From Myxococcales bacterium (lineage in GTDB: Bacteria > Myxococcota_A > Bradymonadia > UBA7976 > UBA1532), in contig PCCS01000006.1 in assembly GCA_002731825.1 (NCBI GenBank), positions 1 to 63,792 on the forward strand: DNA of 63,792 nt, in the 5' to 3' direction. Within the stretch, counting starts at the first letter, position 1. Each line of letters begins with the position of its first letter. Shown here in pieces: positions 9,576-17,609 of the stretch. Under the pieces are notes generated by a model. That model saw only the letters and a list, made by a program, of their open reading frames with translations. It was not told the DNA's origin and did no database searches. The position numbers and the translations under genes were made by a program.

Positions 9576-10433
9576 CTAAAAAAGCGTGATCAACCAAACT
9601 AAAGCGATTGCGATCAGGAACGAGGCCCCGAGAAAACCAATGAATTTTGATAAAGGTCTAGTATCGATACCAGCAAGGAAATCAACCGCATCTATCCTTT
9701 GCTCACGTAGTTTTTCAAAATACCCTAATTTCTCCCTCGCAAGGGCGTTTACGCTCGGCTCTGGACGATTTGGATCAGACTGAAGAACGGCACGTCCAAG
9801 ATCCCTTTGGACTTTTTCTGCCCGAACTGACGTGTCTTTGATTTGTCTCACGTAACCGGCCAAGTGCTCGCTGAGCTGATCAAACTCGACTAACCCGTCT
9901 TTTTCCAGTCGAGTTCGCTCATCTGCCAATGACTTTTGCTGCTGTCGATTCTCAGCGAGACGCACGTCCAAATCCTCTATTTCATCTTCATTTTGAGCGT
10001 TTTTTCGCACCCGCTTGATCTCATGGCTCAACAACCGTTCATCGGTCTTTAACTCACTGAGTTGAACATCTTTTTCAGATAAAATTTCAACCAGTCGACC
10101 CCTTAAATTACCAATCTGTTCTTCCAGACCTTGAATCGTAGAAGTCAGACTATTTCGGTGTTCTTTAATCTGCTTCATGGTCGACTCAAAATGAAAAGCG
10201 CCCGTCACAGTCGTGGGGTAGTCATCGTTGAGTACGGTCTGACCTAAGACAACTAGAGCATCATTACGCTCCCGAGCTGCACGAACTAAACGATCATCGA
10301 GAACGGCAATATATCGCTGAGTATCACGAACCAACAAATAGAGTTCGAAGGCCTGCCTCGGCAGTGGCAGATGCTGTTTTTCCTCAATGAGCTGGCGTCG
10401 AGATCGGAGCGCATGAATCTGCTCAAGGAGCAT
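9576..10433 (-). CDS. Tail-anchored coiled-coil protein, mglA operon
   Basis: A 285-residue protein. Most of it (about residues 85-215) is a strongly heptad-patterned, charged coiled coil. It ends in one membrane segment (about 263-283: LGASFLIAIALVWLITL) at the extreme C-terminus, so the coil should project into the cytoplasm from the inner membrane. It begins 3 nt after the mglA stop, a tight operon that suggests co-function with MglA. I know of no standard name. A possible role is anchoring or scaffolding the GTPase at a pole; this is an inference. Confidence 0.75.
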   Translation of the reverse strand: MLLEQIHALRSRRQLIEEKQHLPLPRQAFELYLLVRDTQRYIAVLDDRLVRAARERNDALVVLGQTVLNDDYPTTVTGAFHFESTMKQIKEHRNSLTSTIQGLEEQIGNLRGRLVEILSEKDVQLSELKTDERLLSHEIKRVRKNAQNEDEIEDLDVRLAENRQQQKSLADERTRLEKDGLVEFDQLSEHLAGYVRQIKDTSVRAEKVQRDLGRAVLQSDPNRPEPSVNALAREKLGYFEKLREQRIDAVDFLAGIDTRPLSKFIGFLGASFLIAIALVWLITLF

Positions 10434-10436
10434 GGT

Positions 10437-11024
10437 TTATTGATTCCGCTTTAAATGGATCAGAACCTGTTTGGCCACGGATTTTAAAGTCGGGAGAACG
10501 CCGTCTCCATCTTTGGCAACGGCTTCGAAATCGGGCAGTAGATTTGGATTAAGGGCACGCCGTAAATAAGCCAGTTCGACGGCATTTTTGACGTCCCTCT
10601 TATTGTATTGAATGACTTTCGGAATGGTCTCAAAATCATAGCCCTGCGAACTCAAATTATCTTCGAGGTTTTCCCAGCTCTCAAGGTTGGCATCGAGTCG
10701 CTCAACTTGCGAGTCGGCGACGAAGACAATTCCGTCGACGCCCTTCAAAATCAGCTTTCGGCTCGCGTCATAGAAGACTTGACCGGGCACAGTATATAGA
10801 TGAAATCGCGTTTTGAATCCCCTGATCTCACCGAGGGACAAGGGTAAGAAATCAAAGAAAAGAGTGCGTTCTGTTTCTGTCTCCAGAGAGATCATTCTGC
10901 CCTTTGCCTCGGGATTTGTATTGTCATAAATATGTTGTAAGTTAGTCGTCTTACCGCCTAGACCAGGTCCATAATAGACAATCTTGCAGTTGATTTCTCG
11001 TGACGCCCAATTGATAAATGACAT
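10437..11024 (-). CDS. mglA: MglA-type Ras-like GTPase
   Basis: A 195-residue small GTPase nearly identical in layout to Myxococcus MglA. It begins [19 protein letters not shown], then has the P-loop GPGLGGKTT (residues 19-27), the switch-2 TVPGQ (78-82) and the base-specificity motif NKRD (141-144). MglA-GTP marks the leading pole and recruits gliding and type IV pilus machinery. The P-loop carries Gly where I recall Cys in M. xanthus (GLCGKT). It lies immediately downstream of the roadblock partner mglB and upstream of a coiled-coil membrane protein. Its C-terminus lacks a lipidation motif, as in other MglA proteins. Confidence 0.95.
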   Translation of the reverse strand: MSFINWASREINCKIVYYGPGLGGKTTNLQHIYDNTNPEAKGRMISLETETERTLFFDFLPLSLGEIRGFKTRFHLYTVPGQVFYDASRKLILKGVDGIVFVADSQVERLDANLESWENLEDNLSSQGYDFETIPKVIQYNKRDVKNAVELAYLRRALNPNLLPDFEAVAKDGDGVLPTLKSVAKQVLIHLKRNQ

Positions 11025-11036
11025 ACTCGTGTCCGT

Positions 11037-11510
11037 CTAATCCTCGCCCAACAGGGTCTCGATTTCATGATCGGTTATCCCAACTGAAGATAGATCAGAC
11101 TGACTCGATTTACGAAGTATGTCGTCAACAATTTCCAGAAGACCAGGCAATGTTTCATCCAACCTCAACCTAACGAGCGCTATCGATGATCGTTCGTTGA
11201 AGATAACCACGACGAATACTCTCCGACCGACATTGGAAATGAAAATGCTCTCTCGATCGCCTTGATGAAAAATAGATCCAAAACTGCTCTCGCCCAAGAG
11301 ATGAGCAAGTCCATCGGTTGCGGCCATGTTACCCGCCGTTAAACTGGCAAGTGAGACAACGTCAAAATCTTTCAATAGACCAGACCAGGTCAACAGCTGC
11401 CCATCGCGATCGATGAGCAGAACAGCCTGCGAACAGGTCTTTTCAAGCAAACCTGTACATAAGTTCTTAAGACGGGCCGCATCATTTTCTAATAGGATTA
11501 GGACACTCAA
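11037..11510 (-). CDS. mglB: MglB-type roadblock GAP
   Basis: A 157-residue roadblock/LC7 protein with the hallmarks of MglB: ILLIDRDGQLLTWSG-like strands, DVVSLASLTAGNMAATDGLA, FHQGDRESIFISNVG and FNERSSIALVRLRL. MglB dimers stimulate MglA GTP hydrolysis and hold MglA-GTP away from the lagging pole. An acidic tail (EIETLLGED) matches the C-terminal extension of known MglB. The start is TTG, the only plausible one before the conserved first helix. It precedes mglA by 12 nt and follows recR by about 80 nt. Confidence 0.92.
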   Translation of the reverse strand: MSVLILLENDAARLKNLCTGLLEKTCSQAVLLIDRDGQLLTWSGLLKDFDVVSLASLTAGNMAATDGLAHLLGESSFGSIFHQGDRESIFISNVGRRVFVVVIFNERSSIALVRLRLDETLPGLLEIVDDILRKSSQSDLSSVGITDHEIETLLGED

Positions 11511-11589
11511 CTCGGGCTTACTCAGTCGTCTCTACTCGGTCAACCTAGCATTGAGAGAAAGGCCGGACAAGCTGGGCTGACAGATTGAA

Positions 11590-12183
11590 CTAGATTTCGC
11601 GACGGCCTTCAAACGCCCTCGCCAAAGTGACTTGATCTGCGTACTCAAGATCCGAGCCCATTGGAACTCCACTCGCAATTCGGCTGACCTTAATGCCGAG
11701 GGGGCTGCAGAGTCTCTGAATGTAAATCGCTGTCGCTTCTCCCTCTACGCTTGGATTCGTCGCGACAATAATCTCATCGACCTCAGCCAATCGACTCATC
11801 AACGTCTTGAGGTTCAATTGATCCGGCCCGATTCCATCGAGTGGTGATAAAACACCATGCAGCACATGATATAGACCTTTAAATTCGCCTGTGGATTCCA
11901 CGGCATAAAGAGTCGGTACAGACTCGACGATACAGATGATGCGATTGTCTCGCCGACCGTCTTCGCAAATGAGACAGGTTGGCGTCTGAGTTAAATTTCC
12001 ACAAACTTGGCAAAGCCCAACGTTGTGTCGAACGTCGACGAGCGCATCCGCTAAATCTGTCGCGACATAATCGTCCGCATTCACAATAAAGAAAGATAAT
12101 CTCTGGGCGGACTTTTCACCAATTCCGGGCAATCTCGTCAATGCATGAACGAGGCGTCTGATCGGATCTGGAGCATTTTTCAT
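11590..12183 (-). CDS. recR: Recombination protein RecR
   Basis: The 197-residue RecR loads RecA at gaps together with RecF or RecO. Visible are the N-terminal helix-hairpin-helix (LTRLPGIGEKSAQRLSF), the four-cysteine zinc finger (CQVCGN...CLIC), and the Toprim domain with IICIVESVPTLYAVE and DEIIVATNPSVEGEATA, ending in the Walker-like SRIASGVPMGSDLEYAD. Length matches the family. It follows ybaB by 2 nt, the widespread dnaX-ybaB-recR order. Confidence 0.97.
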   Translation of the reverse strand: MKNAPDPIRRLVHALTRLPGIGEKSAQRLSFFIVNADDYVATDLADALVDVRHNVGLCQVCGNLTQTPTCLICEDGRRDNRIICIVESVPTLYAVESTGEFKGLYHVLHGVLSPLDGIGPDQLNLKTLMSRLAEVDEIIVATNPSVEGEATAIYIQRLCSPLGIKVSRIASGVPMGSDLEYADQVTLARAFEGRREI

Positions 12184-12185
12184 AG

Positions 12186-12509
12186 CTAGAATAGACCGGG
12201 CAAGGATAACCCGCCTGTGATCTTGCGCATCTCTGTTTGGCTGGTCTCCTTACTGTCTGTCAAAGCCATATTGGTCGCCGCGACCAAAAGATCCGCGAGT
12301 TCATCTAAATCATCGGGATTAATCGCATCTGGCGTAATCTCTATCGATTTAATAGTTTGCCGACCATCAACTTTAACTCGAACCAAGCCACCACCAGCTG
12401 CGCCCTCATAAATTTCTTCTTCAAGAGACTCTTGGAGCCTTTTGATCTGGGTCTGCATTCTCTGTGCCTGCATCATGATATTGGCGTTTCCACCAGGTCG
12501 CTTAGCCAT
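12186..12509 (-). CDS. ybaB: YbaB/EbfC nucleoid-associated protein
   Basis: A 107-residue protein of the YbaB/EbfC family: an N-terminal amphipathic helix (MMQAQRMQTQIKRLQESL), then a beta region with GGGLVRVKVDGRQTIKSIEI and the conserved PDDLDELADLLVAATNMAL helix. The family binds DNA as a dimer and influences nucleoid structure. It lies between dnaX and recR, 18 nt after dnaX and 2 nt before recR, as in most bacteria. Confidence 0.95.
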   Translation of the reverse strand: MAKRPGGNANIMMQAQRMQTQIKRLQESLEEEIYEGAAGGGLVRVKVDGRQTIKSIEITPDAINPDDLDELADLLVAATNMALTDSKETSQTEMRKITGGLSLPGLF

Positions 12510-12527
12510 TTTTGACTCTCCTATCCA

Positions 12528-14828
12528 TCAATTCGTTTGCGGCATAGACGCCAACTTGACGTCTACAATGTCTGCATCGAGTACCCGCTGAGCAAGAACA
12601 ATATTCGGATCGCGTTTTGCTTGTTCAATCCTCATCGCCTTGTGTTCACGCGCCAATCTTTGTTTCCGCTCGAATACAGTCTCGGTCTGCGTACTGGGCC
12701 CCGTCGACGTACAGACGTCAATATCAACTGTAAACTGGTCTCCAAAGGCAATTTTAGCCACTCGGTTGAGTAAAGCCTCTGCACTCGCACCAATGGTGTT
12801 CCAATGACTCTCAAGTGTTGCAACGGACAGCCCGGATGAACTGATATCAACCAAGTGTAAACACTGCGTTAGTTCCGAGCCGAGAAAAGCGTCCTGTTGC
12901 TGAACCTGTTCCAATAAATCGCTGAAGGCGTCCATGGGCGAAGTCGCCATCGGGGTCGCGTTTCTTGGGGCAATTTGATCAGAGTCAATGTTGCCGGGTG
13001 ATGGTGTCTCCTGATGCGAGCCATCGGTGGCGAGCTGAGCCTGCGTCGATTCGCTCACTATCTCAGCCGTCTGGCTCGGCGGTTCAGCCGCCTCACCTAA
13101 AAAAGGCCTGACCTCGTCTTCAGAGATGGCTAGGTCTGTCCGAGGTTTGACGGCCAACGAGCGCAACGATTCGATAGGCCTAGGTGAAGGGGGACCCCCA
13201 CTCAAATCATCGTAGGTCTCATCACCGTCTGGGCGAGATTTAAGTCCCGAGCCGGTCGCATCGCTGTCGCTGTCTTTTGGTTGAACCTGCTCTAAGTCGC
13301 CCTCTCTATCCGTGGACGATGCGTCATTGGGATGTTGGCCGGACACCGGCGGACCGACCTCACGTACAGCCGCTTCGAGATCATTGGTCTCCGGTCGATC
13401 CCGCTGCTGTGGCGCCCCGCCATCAGCATGAGAGTTTGTGTCTAAATCTTGGACGAGTTCGGTCTTTTCTACGTCAGCGGCTGCGTCACGGTTTAGTGGT
13501 GATGGCTGTGAGCCGTTCGTCTTGACCGATTCAGCTTCCCACGGAGGACGCGTCTCATCCTGAGGTTGAGCGCCATCGGCTATTTTTTCCGACACCGATT
13601 CACTGGGCAGATCGACCTTTGGACCCACCGGGTTCGGGACAGGAGCGACATCAGGCTCCACCAATGGCCCCGCAGGCGACTGAGCTAAGCTCGCTTCCAA
13701 CCGTTCAAGACCCGACAAGACCTCGGCCAAAGGTAATGTTGACCCTTGCTGACACATCCGGAGCAGGACCATTTCAAATGCAAGCTTAGGGAATGAAGAG
13801 CGACTGACCTCCTCGGCACCAGCCAGCAAAGTAGAGAGCATTCTGTGCAAGCGTCCGGGCTCGATGTCGGAGACTTTCCGGCTTAGCTCATCCAATTGAT
13901 CCTGGGGTAAATCGACCAGCTGATGGGCATCATCGACGACCCTTAAAACCATGAGGTCCCGAACATGGCGAACAAATTCCGCCGAGAACTTTTGCAAATC
14001 GAGGCCTCGACGATATTGCTCGTCCACGAGAGTCAGAACCTGCTGACTATCCGATGCAATCAGTGCATCGACCAGAGCGCTGAATACACGCCTGTCAGCA
14101 ATTCCGAGAATGTCTCTCGTCTGGGCCTCAGAAATCGTCAAGCCGCAGTATGCGATCACCTGATCTAAAAGCGATAATGAATCACGCATGCCACCGTGAG
14201 CCTCACGAGCAACATGGAAAAGAGCCGACTCATCAACAGTCAGACCCTCTTTGTCAGCAATTTTTAACAATGCGTCGACAATAATTCGCTCGGGGATGCG
14301 CTTGAAATCATATCGCTGACAACGAGAAATGATCGTCTCAGGTATTTTATGAGGTTCCGTTGTCGCAAAAATAAACAGAACGTGTTCGGGCGGTTCTTCT
14401 AATGTCTTAAGCAACGCATTAAATGCGCTGGTGGACAACATGTGGACTTCGTCAATAATATAGATCTTGCGACGACCACCCGCGGGTAAGAATTTAACCG
14501 ATTCTCGAATTTCTCGAATTTGCTCTACGCTGTTATTGCTCGCCCCATCGATTTCGAATACATCGACCGATGTTCCTAAATTGATCTGTTCGCACGATGA
14601 GCATATGCCACATGGGGTGACCGTTGGACCCGTTTGGCAATTGAGAGCTTTCGCGAGGATTCGCGCACAAGATGTTTTTCCGATCCCACGACTGCCGGTA
14701 AACAACAGTGCATGGGCGACTCGATTAAGCTCGATGGCATTCTTGAGGGTCTGTGTGACATGGGCCTGTCCAACAACCTCATCAAAATGCGTAGGACGCC
14801 ATTTTCTAGCCAGAACGAGGTACGACAC
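12528..14828 (-). CDS. dnaX: DNA polymerase III subunit gamma/tau
   Basis: The clamp-loader ATPase of the replicase. The 766-residue protein shows the P-loop GSRGIGKT (residues 45-52), a zinc module CGICSSC (73-79), the DEVH Walker B segment, and the AAA+ sensor region TTEPHKIPETIISRCQ. An extended, acidic, Pro/Ser/Asp-rich linker of roughly 250 residues (about 380-630) separates the motor from a C-terminal tau domain. That linker is unusually long and low in complexity. The start is GTG, with GGGGA 7 nt upstream. The gene lies 40 nt after the SRP RNA gene. No obvious slippery poly-A frameshift site for a separate gamma form was seen. Confidence 0.95.
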   Translation of the reverse strand: MSYLVLARKWRPTHFDEVVGQAHVTQTLKNAIELNRVAHALLFTGSRGIGKTSCARILAKALNCQTGPTVTPCGICSSCEQINLGTSVDVFEIDGASNNSVEQIREIRESVKFLPAGGRRKIYIIDEVHMLSTSAFNALLKTLEEPPEHVLFIFATTEPHKIPETIISRCQRYDFKRIPERIIVDALLKIADKEGLTVDESALFHVAREAHGGMRDSLSLLDQVIAYCGLTISEAQTRDILGIADRRVFSALVDALIASDSQQVLTLVDEQYRRGLDLQKFSAEFVRHVRDLMVLRVVDDAHQLVDLPQDQLDELSRKVSDIEPGRLHRMLSTLLAGAEEVSRSSFPKLAFEMVLLRMCQQGSTLPLAEVLSGLERLEASLAQSPAGPLVEPDVAPVPNPVGPKVDLPSESVSEKIADGAQPQDETRPPWEAESVKTNGSQPSPLNRDAAADVEKTELVQDLDTNSHADGGAPQQRDRPETNDLEAAVREVGPPVSGQHPNDASSTDREGDLEQVQPKDSDSDATGSGLKSRPDGDETYDDLSGGPPSPRPIESLRSLAVKPRTDLAISEDEVRPFLGEAAEPPSQTAEIVSESTQAQLATDGSHQETPSPGNIDSDQIAPRNATPMATSPMDAFSDLLEQVQQQDAFLGSELTQCLHLVDISSSGLSVATLESHWNTIGASAEALLNRVAKIAFGDQFTVDIDVCTSTGPSTQTETVFERKQRLAREHKAMRIEQAKRDPNIVLAQRVLDADIVDVKLASMPQTN

Positions 14829-14868
14829 AATGAATCCCCAAACCTTTGGCTGTCCAGATGAAAAAGTC

Positions 14869-14963
14869 GATGACCGAGACCCGGTACCCCGAAGGGACCA
14901 CTACCGTTGCTGCCTTCCGGCCCTGGCGGAGTTCATGGACTCCGGTCACCAGGTCCGGTCATC
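14869..14963 (-). ncRNA. ffs: Signal recognition particle RNA (4.5S type)
   Basis: The minus strand carries the conserved SRP tip: GGACCTGGTGACCGG near the 5' side, then CCAGGGCCGGAAGGCAGCAACGG, which holds the GGAA-type tetraloop and the Ffh-binding asymmetric loop. The ends pair (GATGACCG with CGGTCATC), giving a hairpin of about 95 nt without an Alu domain. It sits between tRNA-Ser(GGA) and dnaX, a position also seen in Bacillus. Confidence 0.93.
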
Positions 14964-14991
14964 ATAAGAGTCGTAATAGCACGACTCAGAG

Positions 14992-15079
14992 CGGAGAGAG
15001 AGGGATTCGAACCCTCGGTACCCTTTTGGGGCACACACGCTTTCCAAGCGTGCGCCTTAAGCCGCTCGGCCACCTCTCC
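14992..15079 (-). tRNA. tRNA-Ser (anticodon GGA)
   Basis: Class II tRNA of 88 nt. The acceptor GGAGAGG pairs with TCTCTCC (one G-T pair), the anticodon loop is centred on GGA, and there is a long variable arm (GTGTGCCCC.. region) and a TTCGAAT T-loop. The discriminator is G and no CCA is encoded. It lies 28 nt before ffs. Confidence 0.96.
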
Positions 15080-15114
15080 AAAAATCGCATCCTTATCAGG
15101 ATACTCTAAAATCA

Positions 15115-15203
<89 letters not shown>

Positions 15204-15699
15204 GTATTTTCGCTTTCATCTCCGCTTTTTGACGGCGTCTTTCGCGAAAAAACTCACTGAGTACATCAGCACATTCTTGTTCAAGAATACCAGATGTTAC
15301 AGTCAAACGATGGTTTAAACGAGCGTCGGTTACGATTTGAAACAACGAATCCACAGCGCCGCCTTTAGGGTCTTTACACCCATAGACGACCCTCGATACC
15401 CGCGCATTGACAAGGGCACCTGCACACATCGCACAGGGTTCTAGCGTGACGTAGAGAGTCGCGTCGAGTAGACGCCAAAAACCAATGTGTTGACTCGCCT
15501 CTCTGAGCGCGATGACCTCAGCATGTGCTGTTGGGTCAGCGCTTGACTCCCGAAGGTTATAACCGCGCCCAATAATCACTCCATCGTGTACCACGATTGC
15601 GCCCACCGGGACTTCACCACGCACGGCCGCGTCTCGAGCGAGGGAAAGACATTCTCGCATCCATTGAATGTCTACGTTTTCCTGAAGCACATCTACTCC

Positions 15700-15741
15700 A
15701 AAAAAAGGAAACCCGGCAACGGAGTGTTCCGTGCCGGGTTT
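15700..15741 (-). terminator. Rho-independent terminator after tRNA-Arg
   Basis: On the minus strand a long stem (AAACCCGGCACGGA with TCCGTTGCCGGGTTT, one bulge) is followed by CC and seven T residues. It lies between tRNA-Arg(ACG) and tadA, whose ribosome-binding site begins straight after the T-run. Confidence 0.9.
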
Positions 15742-15743
15742 AG

Positions 15744-15817
15744 CGCACTCGGCAGGATTCGAACCTGCGACCCTCGGTTCCGTAGACCGATGCTCTATCC
15801 AGCTGAGCTACGAGTGC
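15744..15817 (-). tRNA. tRNA-Arg (anticodon ACG)
   Basis: The acceptor GCACTCG pairs with CGAGTGC, the anticodon stem/loop is CGGTCTACGGAACCG with ACG in the centre, and the T-loop is TTCGAAT. No CCA is encoded. This is the known TadA substrate in bacteria. It lies 6 nt after the CCA end of tRNA-Ser(GCT), so the two are probably co-transcribed. Confidence 0.97.
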
Positions 15818-15823
15818 AAAAAC

Positions 15824-15914
15824 TGGCGGAGAGGGAGGGATTCGAACCCTCGATGAGCTTTTGACCCATACTCCCTTAGCAGGGGAGCGCCTTCAGCCGC
15901 TCGGCCACCTCTCC
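15824..15914 (-). tRNA. tRNA-Ser (anticodon GCT)
   Basis: Class II tRNA. GGAGAGG pairs with CCTCTCC, the anticodon loop CTGCTAA reads AGC/AGT codons, and there is an extended variable arm and a TTCGAAT T-loop. CCA is encoded (15824-15826). Confidence 0.96.
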
Positions 15915-15993
15915 AAAATTCCCAACTCAGTACACGCATCGCTGCGAAAAGACCAAGTGAGCTTGATAATTTCAACGAACTAAAACGAGAATG

Positions 15994-16083
15994 TGGCGGA
16001 GGAGGTAGGATTCGAACCCACGGAAGGAATTACCCCTCAACGGTTTTCAAGACCGCCGCCTTAAGCCACTCGACCACTCCTCC
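15994..16083 (-). tRNA. tRNA-Ser (anticodon TGA)
   Basis: Class II tRNA. GGAGGAG pairs with CTCCTCC, the anticodon loop CTTGAAA has TGA in the centre, with a long variable arm and a TTCGAAT T-loop (one G-T pair in the T-stem). CCA is encoded (15994-15996). A good promoter lies about 30 nt upstream. Confidence 0.96.
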
Positions 16084-16112
16084 ATAGAATGCCAGCATAC
16101 TCGCGAATGGCT

Positions 16113-16141
16113 GTTATAATGAGGGGTCCTAGAACCGTCAA
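16113..16141 (-). promoter_or_regulatory. Promoter of tRNA-Ser(TGA)
   Basis: On the minus strand TTGACG and TATAAC are separated by 17 nt, placing the start of transcription about 20-25 nt before the tRNA 5' end. It lies between serS and the tRNA run. Confidence 0.75.
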
Positions 16142-16287
16142 GAACAAAGTGCGCAGGCTGTGATGCGAAACGCATCTTCAAGATGATTCTGCTCTCTTCA
16201 AAATGGTCTTAGTCAGCCCCATCCGCGGGACAGTTTCAACGAGTGATGTAGGCATGTTTGCCACGATAGTGGCACCCATGCGGTGTA

Positions 16288-17565
16288 TTAATTTTTACCA
16301 AGTTGACTTAAACCGCCCATATAAGGCCGTAAGACCTCGGGAACGACAACTGTGCCATCTGCCTGCTGATAATTTTCTAAGATGGCGACGACTGTTCGCC
16401 CAACAGCCAGACCGGAGCCGTTAAGTGTGTGTACGAGCTGCGGCTTTTTAGCATCAACGGCTCGATAACGAATAGCGGCTCTACGCGCTTGAAAATCACC
16501 GAAGTTGGAGCAGGAGCTAATTTCGCGATAGGTCTTTTGACTCGGCAACCAAACCTCGAGGTCGTTGGTTTGTTGTGCTGTAAATCCTAGATCTCCCGCA
16601 CAGAGGCTGACACGGCGGTAATGAAGTCCAAGGGCATCGAGAATCGATTCTGCATGGCCTGTCAAAGATTCGAGTGCTTTGTCGCTTAGTTCCGGTTCTA
16701 CAAATTGGACCAATTCAACCTTTTGGAATTGGTGCTGTCGAATTAATCCCCGTGTATCTCGACCGTACGCACCCGCTTCCCTGCGAAAGCAGGGGGTAAA
16801 GGCAGCATATTTTACGGGTAGCGCAGACGCCTCCAAGATTTCGTCTCGATGAAGATTCGTCAGCGGCACCTCGCCTGTTGGAATCAAAACAAGGTCATCT
16901 TTTTCAAGAACGTAGGCATCTTCTGCAAATTTAGGAAATTGACCGGTTCCAATCATGCATCTCGGATGGACGAGGTAAGGTGGTAATACTTCCGTATAGC
17001 CGTATTGATCGGTGTGTGTATCCAGCATGAAAGAGATGAGCGCCCGCTCTAGCCTCGCTAAAGCCCCTTTGTAGACTGCAAATCGAGCCCCACTCATTTT
17101 CGATGCCGCCTCGAAATCAAGCAATCCAAGATCACCTGCAACGTCCCAATGTGGCTTTGGCTCAAAGTCGAATTCGGGCTTATCCCCCCTTAGGTGGATG
17201 ACCACGTTGGCGCTTTCGTCAGAACCTGGGGGAACCGAATCATGAGGAATATTCGGAATTTGTAACAACATGTCACCCAGATCGGATTCAACGGTCTTCA
17301 ACTGTTCCGACACGTCTTTTATGCGCTGAGCAACGGCTCTCATGCTGTCTCTGAACTGGGCAAACTCGGCACTGCTCTTGTCGGCCGTTCGCATACCGCG
17401 CTCGGTCTCAGATTTTGAATGTCTGAGTTGGTCTGACTCAACGATCAATTGACGACGCGTTGCGTCCAATTCGATTAGGCTGGCAAGCGCGTCTTCATTT
17501 CCACGAAGCGCCAGCCGCTCAGCGAACTCAGCCGGGTTTTTTCTGATCTGTTTGATATCGAGCAT
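16288..17565 (-). CDS. serS: Seryl-tRNA synthetase
   Basis: A class II synthetase of 425 residues. The N-terminal antiparallel coiled-coil arm (about residues 30-105, DATRRQLIVESDQLRHSKSE and following) grips the long variable arm of tRNA-Ser. Motif 2 (FTPCFRREAGAYGRDTRG) and motif 3 (GSGLAVGRTVVAILENYQ) are intact. It starts at ATG 17565 with GAGG upstream. All four tRNA-Ser genes lie within 2.6 kb downstream on the same strand; the first has its own promoter. Confidence 0.97.
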   Translation of the reverse strand: MLDIKQIRKNPAEFAERLALRGNEDALASLIELDATRRQLIVESDQLRHSKSETERGMRTADKSSAEFAQFRDSMRAVAQRIKDVSEQLKTVESDLGDMLLQIPNIPHDSVPPGSDESANVVIHLRGDKPEFDFEPKPHWDVAGDLGLLDFEAASKMSGARFAVYKGALARLERALISFMLDTHTDQYGYTEVLPPYLVHPRCMIGTGQFPKFAEDAYVLEKDDLVLIPTGEVPLTNLHRDEILEASALPVKYAAFTPCFRREAGAYGRDTRGLIRQHQFQKVELVQFVEPELSDKALESLTGHAESILDALGLHYRRVSLCAGDLGFTAQQTNDLEVWLPSQKTYREISSCSNFGDFQARRAAIRYRAVDAKKPQLVHTLNGSGLAVGRTVVAILENYQQADGTVVVPEVLRPYMGGLSQLGKN

Positions 17566-17609
17566 AATCGCCTCTTGACCAATGCGTATGCTCCGTCTCT
17601 ACGATGAGT

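Noticed and set aside
12632-13525. Open frames on both strands inside dnaX
   Set aside because: They lie antisense to, or in another frame of, the low-complexity dnaX linker and have no ribosome-binding sites or recognisable domains.
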